A stretch of 64,000 nt of DNA from Pseudomonas sp. GV071 (GTDB lineage Bacteria > Pseudomonadota > Gammaproteobacteria > Pseudomonadales > Pseudomonadaceae). Both the position numbers and the translations under genes were made by a program. The notes under the pieces were generated by a model that worked only from the letters and a program-made list of their open reading frames with translations, was not told where the DNA came from and ran no database searches. Of this stretch, positions 30,235 through 39,609 are shown one piece after another (within the stretch, counting starts at the first letter, position 1; every line of letters starts with the position of its first letter). The stretch covers positions 124,001 through 188,000 of the forward strand of contig NZ_QAOJ01000006.1 in NCBI RefSeq assembly GCF_003050835.1. Direction: 5' to 3'.

Positions 30235-31421
30235 ACTGTGGCTTCCCGTGGGGCAAAACGTGCCAGTGAAAACGCGCTGAGGTCCAGCTCGCTATGGCCG
30301 TCGACCACCTGCTGGGCCAGCGCTTCGCCAATCGCGGCGGAGTGTTTGAAGCCGTGGCCGGAACAGGCGCTGACTACGGTGATGGCGGGTCGTGTGGGGT
30401 GTTGATCGATGATGAAGTGGAAGTCCGGCGTCACCGTGTAGGTGCACACCGCAGTCTTCACCGCCTTGGGTTTTACCCCAGCAATCTTGCCAACCAACTG
30501 GCCGGCGAACATCTCAGCACACTCTTCTTCAGTCACCTGACGATTCAGCGCATCAGGCGCCGTGCTCAGGCCGTATTGCTCGGTGGCGATCTTCATCGAG
30601 TTCTCCCCCGGCAACGGCGGAAAGCCATAGCACAGGTCTTCGTCCGTCGGCCCATGGGCGAGGATAAAGGTCGGCGATGGCGAGGGGAAAATGCTCGGTT
30701 GCTCAAGCTCGAACCAATACAAGGTCTGCCGGCACACCCGCAGTAACTGGTCGAATGGCGCCCCCAGCAGCCCGGCATTCCACATGCCGGCGCAGACGAT
30801 CACGCGCTTGGCATACACGGTCGGCCCATCGCTGACCACCCGCGTTTGCCCTTGGTCATCTTCCAGCGCGGTAACGGTTACCCCGGTCAGCAGCTGCGCG
30901 CCGTGCTGACGTGCGAGCTGCAATTGGGTGGCGATGCACTGCTCGGGGCGCACATAACCACCGCCTGGCTCGTAGTAGCCAGTGGCGCTATCGAGCACCG
31001 GAGCAAACTGCGGGAAGCGCGCACGAATGCCAGCGGCATCCAGCGCTTCATGGTCGATGCCGTAACGGCGCGCCTGTTCCAGGGTACGTTCGGTGAAGTC
31101 GGCGGTGCCGTGGTGCGAGGTGGCGGTTGCGCTGGAGGTCATCACCAACACGCCGCATTGCTCGAACAGCGGCACACCGGTTTCGCCTTCCAGCTCGCGC
31201 CAGATCTGCTGCGCGCGGCGAACCAGCGGTGCATAAGCATCGCCCTCACCCACCGCCTGGCGGGTGATGCGCGTGTCGCCGTGGCTGGAGCCCTGGTCAT
31301 GGGGCGGCGAGAAACGGTCGATACCGACCACCTTCACTCCGCGCTTGGCCAGTTGATACAGCGTGGCCGCGCCCATGGCACCGAGGCCGACTACCGCCAC
31401 GTCAACGTTCAAGGTCGACAC
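30231..31421 (-). CDS. solA: N-methyl-L-tryptophan oxidase / sarcosine oxidase family
   Basis: FAD-dependent oxidase that demethylates N-methyl amino acids to the amino acid, formaldehyde and peroxide. The 396-residue protein has the FAD fold VAVVGLGAMGAATLYQLAKR and the covalent-flavin region VCTYTVTPDFHFIID with the attaching Cys, plus CSGHGFKHS near the end. The start is GTG 31421, directly abutting the nadE stop, and it overlaps greB. I infer read-through from the NAD salvage operon; it may have no NAD role. The substrate could be another N-methyl amino acid. Confidence 0.85.
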   Translation of the reverse strand: MSTLNVDVAVVGLGAMGAATLYQLAKRGVKVVGIDRFSPPHDQGSSHGDTRITRQAVGEGDAYAPLVRRAQQIWRELEGETGVPLFEQCGVLVMTSSATATSHHGTADFTERTLEQARRYGIDHEALDAAGIRARFPQFAPVLDSATGYYEPGGGYVRPEQCIATQLQLARQHGAQLLTGVTVTALEDDQGQTRVVSDGPTVYAKRVIVCAGMWNAGLLGAPFDQLLRVCRQTLYWFELEQPSIFPSPSPTFILAHGPTDEDLCYGFPPLPGENSMKIATEQYGLSTAPDALNRQVTEEECAEMFAGQLVGKIAGVKPKAVKTAVCTYTVTPDFHFIIDQHPTRPAITVVSACSGHGFKHSAAIGEALAQQVVDGHSELDLSAFSLARFAPREATV

Positions 31422-32249
31422 CTAGTCCGGCACCCGCGGCAACGCACGTTTGTGCGCGGTTCTGGCGAAGGCTCGCTCGATGATGGCGACCGCCTCTGGC
31501 TTGCCTTCCTTGCCCAGCAGATAACCGTCGATGTCTTCGTAGGTACAGCCGTATGCGGCCTCGTCGTGCTTGCCGGGGGCCAGTTCTTCGAGGTCGGCGG
31601 TCGGCGCCTTGTACACCAGGTTGTGCGGCGCACCGAGGGCAGTGGCGAGCAGGCGCACCTGGCTTTTGCACAGGCCGCTCAGCGGCGCGAGGTCGCAGGC
31701 ACCGTCACCGAACTTGGTGAAAAAGCCCATCAGCGCTTCCGCCGCGTGGTCGGTGCCGACCACCAGGCCATTGGTGAAGTTGGCGATCGCGTATTGCGCG
31801 ACCATCCGCGTGCGCGCCTTGACGTTGCCTTTGGTGAAGTCGGTGAGCCCCGCCGAGGGCACCAGCCCGTCGAGGGCGACGTTGGCCATCAGGCCTTCCA
31901 CCGCATCAGCGATGTTGACCACGGTGGCCTGGTCCGGCTTGATGAAGTCCAGCGACGCCTGGGCATCGGCCTCATCAGCCTGGGTTTTGTAGGGCAGGCG
32001 CACGGCGATGAATTCGGCCTGTTTGCCCTCGGCGCGCAGTTGCTCAACCGCCAATTGGCACAGCTTGCCTGCGGTCAGCGAGTCGACCCCGCCGCTGATG
32101 CCGAGCACCAGCGAGATACAACCGGAGTTGCTCAATACGCCTTTGATAAAGTCGATACGGCGGTTGATTTCAGCCTGCTCGCCGCCTTGCACCAGCTGCC
32201 GGTTGACCCCCAGTTCTTTGGCAATCGCGTCTTGCTTTGCGGTACCCAT
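31422..32249 (-). CDS. nadE: NH3-dependent NAD+ synthetase
   Basis: Amidates deamido-NAD to NAD with ammonia and ATP. The 275-residue protein has the N-type ATP pyrophosphatase loop LGISGGVDS near residues 49-57, then [15 protein letters not shown] and [21 protein letters not shown]. It lacks the glutaminase domain, so ammonia is the donor. ATG 32249 follows the pncB stop by 1 bp. Part of the NrtR-controlled salvage operon. Confidence 0.95.
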   Translation of the reverse strand: MGTAKQDAIAKELGVNRQLVQGGEQAEINRRIDFIKGVLSNSGCISLVLGISGGVDSLTAGKLCQLAVEQLRAEGKQAEFIAVRLPYKTQADEADAQASLDFIKPDQATVVNIADAVEGLMANVALDGLVPSAGLTDFTKGNVKARTRMVAQYAIANFTNGLVVGTDHAAEALMGFFTKFGDGACDLAPLSGLCKSQVRLLATALGAPHNLVYKAPTADLEELAPGKHDEAAYGCTYEDIDGYLLGKEGKPEAVAIIERAFARTAHKRALPRVPD

Positions 32250-32250
32250 A

Positions 32251-33480
32251 TCAAACCCCTCCTCGCTGATTAATGTCGCGCACGGCAAACACCTGAGCCG
32301 CGTATTGCAAAAATGAAGCGTCCTCGCAGACGTTCTTGATCGGGTCATCGGAGAACTTCACCACCGGCTCGCCGTGCACCCGCACCAGTTTCATGACGAT
32401 GCTGAGCGGTTCCACGCCTTCGACATCGCAGGCCAGGCTGGTGCCCATGCCGAACCCGAACTTGGCCCGGCCGCGCACGTGGCGCAGGATCGGCAGGCAT
32501 TTTTCAAAGTTCAGGCCGTCCGAGAACATCAGGTCCTTGGTCAGCGGGTCGATGCCCAGTTGCGCATAACGCGCCAGTACCTTGTCGGCCCAGACGATCG
32601 GATCACCGGAGTCCTGGCGCAGACCATCGTAGAGCTTGGCGAAGTACAGGTCGAAGTCCTTGAGGAAAAAGTCGGTGCTGATGCAGTCGGTCAGGGCGAT
32701 GCCCAGGCGGCCACGGTATTCACGCACCCAGTTTTCCAGCGCCGCGTTCTGGCTTTCACGCAAGCGGCTGAGCTGCTGGTGCACCATCAACCATTGGTGC
32801 GCCATGGTGCCGATCAACGGCAGGTCGAACTGATAGGCCAGGTGCGCGTTGCTGGTGCCGACGAACACGCCTGGGAAGTCGCGGCGCATGATGTCCACTA
32901 CTTCCTGCTGGGCCTTGAACGACAGGCGCCGGCGGGTGGAGAAGTCCGACACACGAAACTCCGCCAGTTCTTCCTCACTGGCGTTTTTGCGCAGCCAGTC
33001 GAACTTCTGGTACAGCCGGCGGGTGACGTCTTCGAGCTCGACCTCGGGGTATTTCTCGCGGTTGCGCAGCTCGCTGACCAGGGCCAGCACCGGTTGCTCG
33101 AACATGATGCAGTGCAGCATCGGCCCGCGTACGCGGATGTTCAGTTGGCCGTCCACTTCATTGACCAGGATGTAGCGCAGGTTGAAGCGGAACAAGCCGA
33201 GAAACTGCTCGTAGTCGGCGGTCAGGTATTCGCGGCGACGTCTGTCGAAGAGAAAACGCAGCTCGTCGTCGCGCATGCGCATGCCGGCAAGCTTCTCCAG
33301 CTCGTCACGAATCTCAGGGATCAGGTGGCCCAGGTTTTCCTTGGAGCGCACGATGAACTGGTACTCCACGTCGACGTTGGGGTGCTGGTGCAGCACCGCC
33401 TGCATCATCGTGAAGGTGTAGTAGTCGGTGTCCAGCAGGCTCTGAATCACGCCATTGCTGCGGTCGTAGGCACTTTCCAT
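32251..33480 (-). CDS. pncB: Nicotinate phosphoribosyltransferase
   Basis: Makes nicotinate mononucleotide from nicotinate and PRPP, with ATP hydrolysis. The 409-residue protein opens [19 protein letters not shown] and contains [47 protein letters not shown] and [17 protein letters not shown], all typical. AAGGA is upstream of ATG 33480. Between pncA (10 bp) and nadE (1 bp). Confidence 0.96.
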   Translation of the reverse strand: MESAYDRSNGVIQSLLDTDYYTFTMMQAVLHQHPNVDVEYQFIVRSKENLGHLIPEIRDELEKLAGMRMRDDELRFLFDRRRREYLTADYEQFLGLFRFNLRYILVNEVDGQLNIRVRGPMLHCIMFEQPVLALVSELRNREKYPEVELEDVTRRLYQKFDWLRKNASEEELAEFRVSDFSTRRRLSFKAQQEVVDIMRRDFPGVFVGTSNAHLAYQFDLPLIGTMAHQWLMVHQQLSRLRESQNAALENWVREYRGRLGIALTDCISTDFFLKDFDLYFAKLYDGLRQDSGDPIVWADKVLARYAQLGIDPLTKDLMFSDGLNFEKCLPILRHVRGRAKFGFGMGTSLACDVEGVEPLSIVMKLVRVHGEPVVKFSDDPIKNVCEDASFLQYAAQVFAVRDINQRGGV

Positions 33481-33490
33481 GATGTTGTCC

Positions 33491-34138
33491 TTAAACGCCT
33501 ACCAATGAGGCTAATAACGCGCGGCTGGTGGAAATCACAATGCCGGCGCGCTGCATCTCGACAATTGCCTGAGCGGCGCCATCTTCGCTAATTGCGCGGC
33601 AGGCGGGAAGATGAATGATCACCGCAAAACCCGCGCCAGCCAGTTGCAAGGCGGTGGTTTTGACGCAGAAATCCAACGCCAGGCCACCAACAATCACCCG
33701 CTCTACGCCCTGGCTCTTTAGGTATTCGATGACCCCGGTGGAGAGTTTGTTGTGCAAGTCGTGGTAGCAGGCGCCGTAGGGGTGCAGGTCCGGCTCCACA
33801 CCTTTCCACACGAAGTAGTCGTACTCGTAGGGCGTGGGCAACTCATCGAGCAAGGTGAAACCTTCAGTGCCCGGCACGCAGTGACTGACCCAGGTGAGGT
33901 CGGCGTGTTCGAGTTGAGTCGGTTGCAGCATGTCGGCGTGGGTTTTCACCACCCAGGGCGCCTGCGGGGTGTGCGCATCTTTGCTGCCGACCCGCACGCT
34001 GGCCAGACTGGCCATGACATTCAGCTCCGCGCCAATCAGGTCACCACCGGCCACCGGCAATTCATCCGGGCACAGCGGCGTGAAGCTTTTCTGGGCGTCG
34101 ACATCGAAAGAAGCGGTTTTCATCGGCGAGCTGTTCAT
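33491..34138 (-). CDS. pncA: Nicotinamidase
   Basis: Hydrolyses nicotinamide to nicotinate, feeding PncB. The 215-residue isochorismatase-fold protein shows the catalytic triad: Asp in SFDVDAQKSF, Lys in YFVWKGVEPDLHPYG and Cys in GGLALDFCVKTTALQLA. ATG 34138 has AGGAG upstream. First gene of the salvage operon; a perfect NrtR-type palindrome lies at 34164-34184, 26 bp upstream of the start, where it would block the promoter. Confidence 0.95.
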   Translation of the reverse strand: MNSSPMKTASFDVDAQKSFTPLCPDELPVAGGDLIGAELNVMASLASVRVGSKDAHTPQAPWVVKTHADMLQPTQLEHADLTWVSHCVPGTEGFTLLDELPTPYEYDYFVWKGVEPDLHPYGACYHDLHNKLSTGVIEYLKSQGVERVIVGGLALDFCVKTTALQLAGAGFAVIIHLPACRAISEDGAAQAIVEMQRAGIVISTSRALLASLVGV

Positions 34139-34163
34139 GGCGGTTTCTCCTGTGGACGAGCAC

Positions 34164-34184
34164 AAAGTACACGTCGTGTACTTT
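34164..34184. promoter_or_regulatory. NrtR operator 1 (pncA promoter)
   Basis: Half-site AAAGTACACG is repeated perfectly in inverse orientation around a single central T: a 10+1+10 palindrome. It lies just upstream of the pncA ribosome binding site. Its second copy is near nrtR. Confidence 0.88.
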
Positions 34185-34222
34185 TAAATCAACAGGAGAA
34201 GTTAAATAAGTCATTTGCAGGG

Positions 34223-34283
34223 ATCGCGGCTGAAGCCGCTCCTACAGAATCTACGGTTCCGTAGGAGCGGCTTCAGCCACGAT
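34223..34283. repeat. REP doublet, family A, between the two NrtR operators
   Basis: Inverse copies 34223-34245 and 34261-34283, core GGAGCGGCTTCAGCC. It separates the two operators and the divergent promoters. Confidence 0.85.
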
Positions 34284-34302
34284 GCTCTTTATTGTTGAAA
34301 AC

Positions 34303-34323
34303 AAAGTACACGACATATACCTT
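34303..34323. promoter_or_regulatory. NrtR operator 2 (nrtR promoter)
   Basis: AAAGTACACG-A-CATATACCTT: the left half equals operator 1, the right half differs at three of ten positions. It lies 35 bp before the chosen nrtR start, which indicates autoregulation. Confidence 0.8.
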
Positions 34324-34357
34324 GTCAGCCGTTCCCCAGCAGATTCGATGCCTAGCC

Positions 34358-35062
34358 ATGCCAAGATCCAGCGAAGAGAAAAGCGCCTACCTGCACACCG
34401 TCGACCTCTGCGTGCTGCGCTATTGCCGCGACGCCCACGAGTTGCAGATTCTGCTGATCCAACGCGACGCCGAGCCCTTTGCCGCCCATTGGGCGCTGCC
34501 GGGCATTGTGGTCAATGGCAGCACGGTGGACCTGACGCTGGACGATGCCGTCAGGCGCCTGCGAACCAGCAAGGTCGGCATGGACCTGGCCTATATCGAA
34601 CAAGTGGGCACGGTGGGCGACGCCTTTCGTGACCCGCGCTGCTGGTCGTCGTCGACCTTCTACCTGGCGATTGTCAGCGACACGGCAACGCCCTCGGAGC
34701 ACCAGCGTTTCTTCCCTCTGAGCGAGGTGGCCAGCGCGGCGGTCAAGCTGCCCTTCGACCACAACCAACTGGTCAGCGCCTGCCAGGAGCGCCTGCTGTC
34801 GAAATCCATGTACAGCAGTTTGCCGCTGATGTTCCTTGGCACTGAGTTCAGCGCCCCGGAAGCGGTGACGATTTTCTCGTTGGTGTTGGGCCGTCCGGTG
34901 CTGAAAACCAGCATGCGTCAGCGGCTGCTGAAGATGAGCGAAGCCGGTTACCTGGAGGAAACCGGGCGCAAGAAGCAGGGTGAAGGTGGCCGCCCGCAGG
35001 CCACTCTGGAGAATCTGCAGCCGGCAAGCCTGTATCTGTTTGATCGCAGCTTTCTGGACTAG
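34358..35062 (+). CDS. nrtR: Nudix-related transcriptional regulator NrtR
   Basis: Repressor of NAD biosynthesis that senses ADP-ribose. The 234-residue protein has an N-terminal Nudix-like domain (VDLCVLRYC, AHWALPGIVVNGSTVDL) that lacks the intact Nudix box, and a C-terminal winged helix (LLKMSEAGYLEETGRKK). I place the start at ATG 34358, giving the usual length; starting at TTG 34292 would put the operator inside the gene. No clear Shine-Dalgarno is seen. Divergent from pncA-pncB-nadE, its likely target. Confidence 0.92.
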   Translation: MPRSSEEKSAYLHTVDLCVLRYCRDAHELQILLIQRDAEPFAAHWALPGIVVNGSTVDLTLDDAVRRLRTSKVGMDLAYIEQVGTVGDAFRDPRCWSSSTFYLAIVSDTATPSEHQRFFPLSEVASAAVKLPFDHNQLVSACQERLLSKSMYSSLPLMFLGTEFSAPEAVTIFSLVLGRPVLKTSMRQRLLKMSEAGYLEETGRKKQGEGGRPQATLENLQPASLYLFDRSFLD

Positions 35063-35079
35063 CTTTTTTGCATCGGCGC

Positions 35080-35364
35080 CTACGCCACGCTCAGCTCGCG
35101 CAGGTACATCCAGGGATAAATCCCGCGTTCATGGCCATCGCTGAACACCAGTTGCACGCCATAGCCTTGTGTGTTGATCGCGGTGATCTGCACCTGCTCA
35201 TCGACCACCGATATCTGCCCGCCCAGTCGCGCCGCGCGGCACTGTGAGCAGGGGCAAGCAGCGCGCAACCGGGCATGGCTGAGCTCGGCGCACTCCCCCG
35301 CAGTCCATTCGATCCACAACTGCCGCTCCTGCCGACGATTGCGCAGTGCCACCGGCGCGTCCAT
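35080..35364 (-). CDS. DUF971 protein
   Basis: Domain of unknown function PF06155, 94 residues, known from the N-terminus of gamma-butyrobetaine hydroxylase, where it binds a metal. The cysteine cluster ACPCSQC near residues 36-42 is the likely site, followed by SDGHERGIYPWMYLREL. Last gene of the flavoprotein/ABC operon; its start overlaps the HEAT gene stop as TGATG. It may carry or insert metal for the oxidoreductase (inference). Confidence 0.85.
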   Translation of the reverse strand: MDAPVALRNRRQERQLWIEWTAGECAELSHARLRAACPCSQCRAARLGGQISVVDEQVQITAINTQGYGVQLVFSDGHERGIYPWMYLRELSVA

Positions 35365-36341
35365 CAGCTGACTGCCTGCAATTGGGCGATGGCGATACGC
35401 ACGGCCTTACGCACTTCCGGATCGCTGTCGTGTTCGGCCGCTTGTAATGCCGGCAGAGCCGCGCGGTCGGCCAACTCGCCAAGGGCCAGGGCGGCTTCCT
35501 TGCGCAGGTTGCTGATGGCGTGGCCCAGCACTTCGATCAGCGCCAGCGTGGCGCCGGCAAAACGCAACTTGCCGAGGGCACGGGCGGCGCGCAGACGCAC
35601 CTGCCAGTAGTCGTCCTGCAACGCGGCGATCAGCATCGGCCCGGCGTCGCTGAGGCCGACCTTGCCCAAGGTGGTGGCCGCCTCTTCACGCACTTGCCAG
35701 GCGCTGTCGGCCAGCGCCGCCTGCAACGCCGGCAATACGCTGGCATCGCTGGCCAGGCCAAGGGCGCCCGTGGCGGCGCGGCGAACTTCAGCGTCGGCGT
35801 CGGCACTGGCCAGGCGCGCCAGCTCGGGCAAGGCGCTGTGCTGCTTCAGCCAACCGAGAATGCCCACCGCCTCGCGGCGCACAAAGGCGTCGCTGTCGCT
35901 CAAGGCCAAAACCGCAGCTGGCGCGCTTTCCGCCAAGCGCAGTTCACGCAGGGCACGCAAGGCACTGGCTCGTACAAAGGCGTCGGCATGGGCAACCCAC
36001 GGCAAGACCACGCGGCCAGCCTCCAGGGTTTTCAATTCACTTAGGCTCTGTGCTGCGGCGCCGCGCACGGCTTCATCGGCGTCGGCCAATGCAGCGCACA
36101 GGGCGCTGACCACCTCGCCCTCCTCCCAGGCTTCGAGCAGGCGCGCGGCTTCGCTGCGCACCTCGGCGGCCGTGTCTTGGCTCAGGGCGCGGATCAGCCA
36201 GGGCAAGCCGTCCGGGTCTTCGAGGTCGGCCAGCTCGATCAGGGCAATGCGCCGCACGCCCGCATCGCTGCTATCCAGACGCGGTTGCAGGTCGAGAATG
36301 TCAGCGTTTTCTGTGGAGAGAGCAGTGGTCAATTCAGTCAT
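35364..36341 (-). CDS. HEAT-repeat protein
   Basis: All-helical repeat protein, 325 residues, of the PBS-lyase-like HEAT class. At least eight 30-residue repeats are visible, each with an A-V-R-x-x-A core, for example AVRGAAAQSLSEL, FVRASALRALREL, EVRRAATGALG and QVRLRAARALGKL. Nothing suggests an enzyme; such solenoids bind proteins or cofactors. ATG 36341 overlaps the ABC ATPase stop by 4 bp. Its fixed place in the operon makes it a candidate scaffold. Confidence 0.88.
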   Translation of the reverse strand: MTELTTALSTENADILDLQPRLDSSDAGVRRIALIELADLEDPDGLPWLIRALSQDTAAEVRSEAARLLEAWEEGEVVSALCAALADADEAVRGAAAQSLSELKTLEAGRVVLPWVAHADAFVRASALRALRELRLAESAPAAVLALSDSDAFVRREAVGILGWLKQHSALPELARLASADADAEVRRAATGALGLASDASVLPALQAALADSAWQVREEAATTLGKVGLSDAGPMLIAALQDDYWQVRLRAARALGKLRFAGATLALIEVLGHAISNLRKEAALALGELADRAALPALQAAEHDSDPEVRKAVRIAIAQLQAVS

Positions 36342-37192
36342 AGGGCTATTCGCAATGGCGGGTGGTCGCTGGGCAAACCCAGCGGGGTCAGGCGTGGCAA
36401 CTCGCGGCCTTCTTCGTGGCGCAGCAGTTCCAGGCAATGGCGTTTGAGGTGGGTGAAGGCCGGGCTGGTGAGCAATTCGGCGCGGCGCGGGCGGGGAAAA
36501 TCCAGGTGCAGGTCTTCGATAAAACGCCCCGGGCGCGGGCTCATCACCAGAATCCGGTCGGCAAGAAACAGCGCCTCGTCGATGTCATGGGTGACGAACA
36601 CCACGGTGGTGCGGATGCGCCCCCAGATCTCCAGCAGCAACTCCTGCATGCGCCCACGGGTTTGCGCGTCGAGGGCACCGAAGGGTTCGTCCATCAGCAA
36701 CAGGCGCGGACGGTTGATCAGCACCCGGGCGATTTCCGCGCGCTGCTGCATGCCGCCGGAAAGCTGGTTGGGCCAGCGGGAGGCGAAGTCCTGTAGGCCG
36801 ACCAGGCCGAGAAACTCACGCGCCTGCTGACGCCGGGCGAGCTTGTTGAGGCCCTGCATCTTCAGGCCGAAGGCGACGTTGTCGAGCACACTGCGCCACG
36901 GCAGCAAGGTGTGGTGTTGGAACACCATGCCGCGTGCCGGCGAAGGCCCGGCGACCACCTCGCCATCCACCCGCAGCACACCGGCACTGGGTTGCAGATG
37001 GCCGGCCAGGGCGCCAAGCAAGGTCGACTTGCCGCAGCCCGACGGGCCGAGAATGCACACGAATTCACCGGCGGCGATGCTGAAGTCCAGCGCCTGCACG
37101 GCTTCGAACGCTTGCGCGCCCTCGCCCAGGCGAATGGTCAGGCGCTCGACGTCAATGCGCCCGGCCGAAAGAAAATGTTCCTGGCTGGTCAT
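36338..37192 (-). CDS. NitT/TauT-type ABC transporter ATP-binding protein
   Basis: ATPase of an importer of the nitrate/taurine/sulphonate class, 284 residues. It shows Walker A GPSGCGKST (residues about 45-53), Q-loop MVFQHHTLLPW, signature LSGGMQQRAEIARVL, Walker B LLLMDEPFGALD and the H-loop VTHDIDEALFLADRI, the last being typical of the SsuB/TauB group. ATG 37192 overlaps the permease stop by 4 bp. Confidence 0.93.
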   Translation of the reverse strand: MTSQEHFLSAGRIDVERLTIRLGEGAQAFEAVQALDFSIAAGEFVCILGPSGCGKSTLLGALAGHLQPSAGVLRVDGEVVAGPSPARGMVFQHHTLLPWRSVLDNVAFGLKMQGLNKLARRQQAREFLGLVGLQDFASRWPNQLSGGMQQRAEIARVLINRPRLLLMDEPFGALDAQTRGRMQELLLEIWGRIRTTVVFVTHDIDEALFLADRILVMSPRPGRFIEDLHLDFPRPRRAELLTSPAFTHLKRHCLELLRHEEGRELPRLTPLGLPSDHPPLRIAL

Positions 37193-37971
37193 CGGCTGGC
37201 TCCTCGGTACCAGGGCGTCAGCAGGCCGCCCAGGTGTTTGACCAGGGCGCTGCTGCCCATGCCCAGCACGCCGATCAGCAGCATGCCGACGATGATGTCC
37301 GGGTAGTTCTGAATGGTGTACGACTCCCAAGTGTAATAACCGATGCCGAACTGGCCGGAGATCATCTCGGCCGTCACCAGGCAGAACCACGAGGTGCCCA
37401 TGCCGATGGCAAGGCCAGTGACGATGCTCGGCGCCGCGCCAGGCAATACCACTTCGCGCAGAATCGCCCAACGCCCGGCACCCAGGCTGCGCGCTGAAGC
37501 GATCAGCCGTGGGTCGACGCCTTCCACGCCGTGCACGGTGTTGAGCAACACCGGGAACAGCGCGCCGGTGAAGGTGATAAACACCATCGACAGTTCGGAC
37601 GAGGGAAACATCAGAATCGCCAGGGGAATCCAGGCCACCGCCGGAATCGGCCGCAGCACTTCGAGTGGCGGCAACAGCGTGTCTTCAGCCCACTTCCAGC
37701 GGCCGATGGCGACGCCCAGCACGACACCGAACAGCGCCGCCGCGAGGTAACCGGCGAATATCCGCAGCAGGCTGCTGGACAGGTGCGCCCAGAGCTTGCT
37801 GCTTTCCACCAACGCGACTGCAGCCTGGGCTACCGCGCTTGGGGTAGGCACGTAGGTGAAGGTCAGCAGGCCGAAGTCCAGACGCTGGCTGGCGGCCACC
37901 TGCCAGAACAGCAGGCAGAGGGCCAGCGAGGTCAGGCGCAGGGGCCAGCGGAAGAAAGTGGAACGGGTCAT
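37189..37971 (-). CDS. NitT/TauT-type ABC transporter permease
   Basis: Inner-membrane permease, 260 residues with about six membrane segments. The cytoplasmic EAA loop is visible as LIASARSLGAGRWAILREVV followed by LPGAAPSIVTGL. AGGAG is 6 nt before ATG 37971. Works with the ATPase and the substrate-binding protein upstream. Confidence 0.92.
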   Translation of the reverse strand: MTRSTFFRWPLRLTSLALCLLFWQVAASQRLDFGLLTFTYVPTPSAVAQAAVALVESSKLWAHLSSSLLRIFAGYLAAALFGVVLGVAIGRWKWAEDTLLPPLEVLRPIPAVAWIPLAILMFPSSELSMVFITFTGALFPVLLNTVHGVEGVDPRLIASARSLGAGRWAILREVVLPGAAPSIVTGLAIGMGTSWFCLVTAEMISGQFGIGYYTWESYTIQNYPDIIVGMLLIGVLGMGSSALVKHLGGLLTPWYRGASR

Positions 37972-37993
37972 CGCGTACTCCTGCATGACTCTG

Positions 37994-38069
37994 GCTCCCT
38001 GCCTGCGCAGGGATGACGGAGGTTTGGGGCAAGAACTCCGTCGCCCCAGCGCAGGCTGGGGCCCAGATT
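37994..38069. repeat. Intergenic repeat family C, copy 1
   Basis: Left part CCCTGCCTGCGCAGGGATGA and right part CGCCCCAGCGCAGGCTGGGG form related hairpins. The motif CAGCGCAGGCTGGG also occurs at 55726-55827. It lies inside the operon between substrate-binding protein and permease genes. Confidence 0.7.
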
Positions 38070-38071
38070 CG

Positions 38072-39484
38072 TTAAAGCCCTACAACTGCCTGCTGGTTAA
38101 CGCTAACGAAATCCAGCGCTGTACCACCATGCTGCTGGGCGAACTGTTCAGCCTGGTCCTTGAGCAGGAACGCGCTGACCTCACCCTTGCCGTTACGCAC
38201 AAACCACGCCTGGCTAGCCAGCAACTTGATCCCGCTGTCGGCCGCCTGGGCGTAGATGGCGCGAATGTCTTTGCCTTCTTTTTCCAGGTCCGCCAGGGCT
38301 TTCAACGCCTCTTCCGGCGAGCTGTAGTGGCGCACTTTGTCTTCGCCGCGAACCCAGATCTGCGCCAGGCGCTTGAAGTCGGTGATCGGCTTGCCGGTGA
38401 TCGCGTCATTGGCCTTGAGCGGTGCCGGCGCGTAGTTGGCCAGGGCTTTGTCGTAGTCCAGACCGGACTGTTTGAAGGCGGCGCGGATGTACTGGTCGAC
38501 AACAAACTGATCGACGTCCAGACCCTTGTCGGTTTTCTTCAGCAGCTTGAGGGTGTCGATGGCGGTGGCCACGGCCTTGCGGTACTCGGGTTTCCAGGTC
38601 AGGTCGCGGGTTTGCAGGCCCAGTGGGCCATGGAACAGGTAATTGACCTCGGCCTCGACGCCGGTGACCTTCTCGATCAGCTCGCTGTATTTTTCCGGCT
38701 CGGCGGCGATCAGTTGGTCCGCTTCCAGGCTGGCGCGCAGGTAGGCGGTGACGATTTCCGGGTACTTTTTCGCGTAGTCGCCAGCCACCAGCGCGCCGTG
38801 GAAGGTCGGTGCGTTGGCTTGCGAGCCGTCGTAAATCTTGCGGGCGAAACCGCGGTTGGGGAACAGCTCGGCAAACGGCACGAAGTCGGCGTGGGCTTCG
38901 ATACGGTTGCTGCGCAGCGCCGAACCGGCGATCTCTGGCGCCTGGGCGATGATCTTGACGTCCTTCTCCGGGTCCCAGCCTTGCGCGGCGACAGCGCGCA
39001 GCAACATGCCGTGGGCGGTGGATGCAAACGGCACGGAAATGGTCTTGCCCTTCAGTTGCGCCAGCGACTGCACCGACGACGAAGCCGGCACCACGATGCC
39101 GTTGCCACTGCCGCTGGTGCTGCCGGACAACACGCTGATAAACAGGCTCTGCTTCCCGGCATCACGGAACGCCACGCCATTGAAGGAGCCCGGGAAGTCG
39201 GCCATGGCGCCAAAATCCAGCTTGCCGGCGACCATCTCATTGGTCAGCGGCGCGCCGCTGGTGAAGTTCTTCCATTCAACTTCGTATTTGGCGTCTTTGT
39301 ACTTGCCGTCGTGGGGCAAGTACTTGTCCAGCAGGCCCAGTTCGCGAATCAACAGGCCACCGGTGGCGCAGTTGATGGTGGTGTCCTGGGTGCCGATGGC
39401 GATACGGATGGTGTCGGCGGATGCCTGGGTGGAAGCCAGGCCGACGGCCAGCGCGAGGCCGGCGAGTTTGCTACGCAAGTGCAT
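38072..39484 (-). CDS. ABC transporter substrate-binding protein (NMT1/NrtA-like)
   Basis: Periplasmic binding protein with a signal peptide (LAGLALAVGLASTQASA) and an early beta strand TIRIAIGTQDT. At 470 residues it is longer than TauA/SsuA (about 320-340) and closer to NrtA-type proteins; the C-terminal part (residues 330-470) has extra helices. The ligand pocket residues cannot be assigned. ATG 39484 follows GAGGGG. A 125-bp gap separates it from the ferredoxin gene. Confidence 0.88.
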   Translation of the reverse strand: MHLRSKLAGLALAVGLASTQASADTIRIAIGTQDTTINCATGGLLIRELGLLDKYLPHDGKYKDAKYEVEWKNFTSGAPLTNEMVAGKLDFGAMADFPGSFNGVAFRDAGKQSLFISVLSGSTSGSGNGIVVPASSSVQSLAQLKGKTISVPFASTAHGMLLRAVAAQGWDPEKDVKIIAQAPEIAGSALRSNRIEAHADFVPFAELFPNRGFARKIYDGSQANAPTFHGALVAGDYAKKYPEIVTAYLRASLEADQLIAAEPEKYSELIEKVTGVEAEVNYLFHGPLGLQTRDLTWKPEYRKAVATAIDTLKLLKKTDKGLDVDQFVVDQYIRAAFKQSGLDYDKALANYAPAPLKANDAITGKPITDFKRLAQIWVRGEDKVRHYSSPEEALKALADLEKEGKDIRAIYAQAADSGIKLLASQAWFVRNGKGEVSAFLLKDQAEQFAQQHGGTALDFVSVNQQAVVGL

Positions 39485-39609
39485 GGGTGTTTCCCCTCGA
39501 ATCATGGTTTTTTAATCGTCTCCGCCGCCTTTTGGCTGGTGGGAAACGAGGGGTGGTGCAGGCAAGGCGTCCGGTGTTGGCGGATGGCGGTTATTTTTGG
39601 GCTGTGCGA

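Noticed and set aside
34292..34357. Upstream extension of nrtR from TTG 34292
   Set aside because: It would put the operator inside the coding sequence and has no homology.
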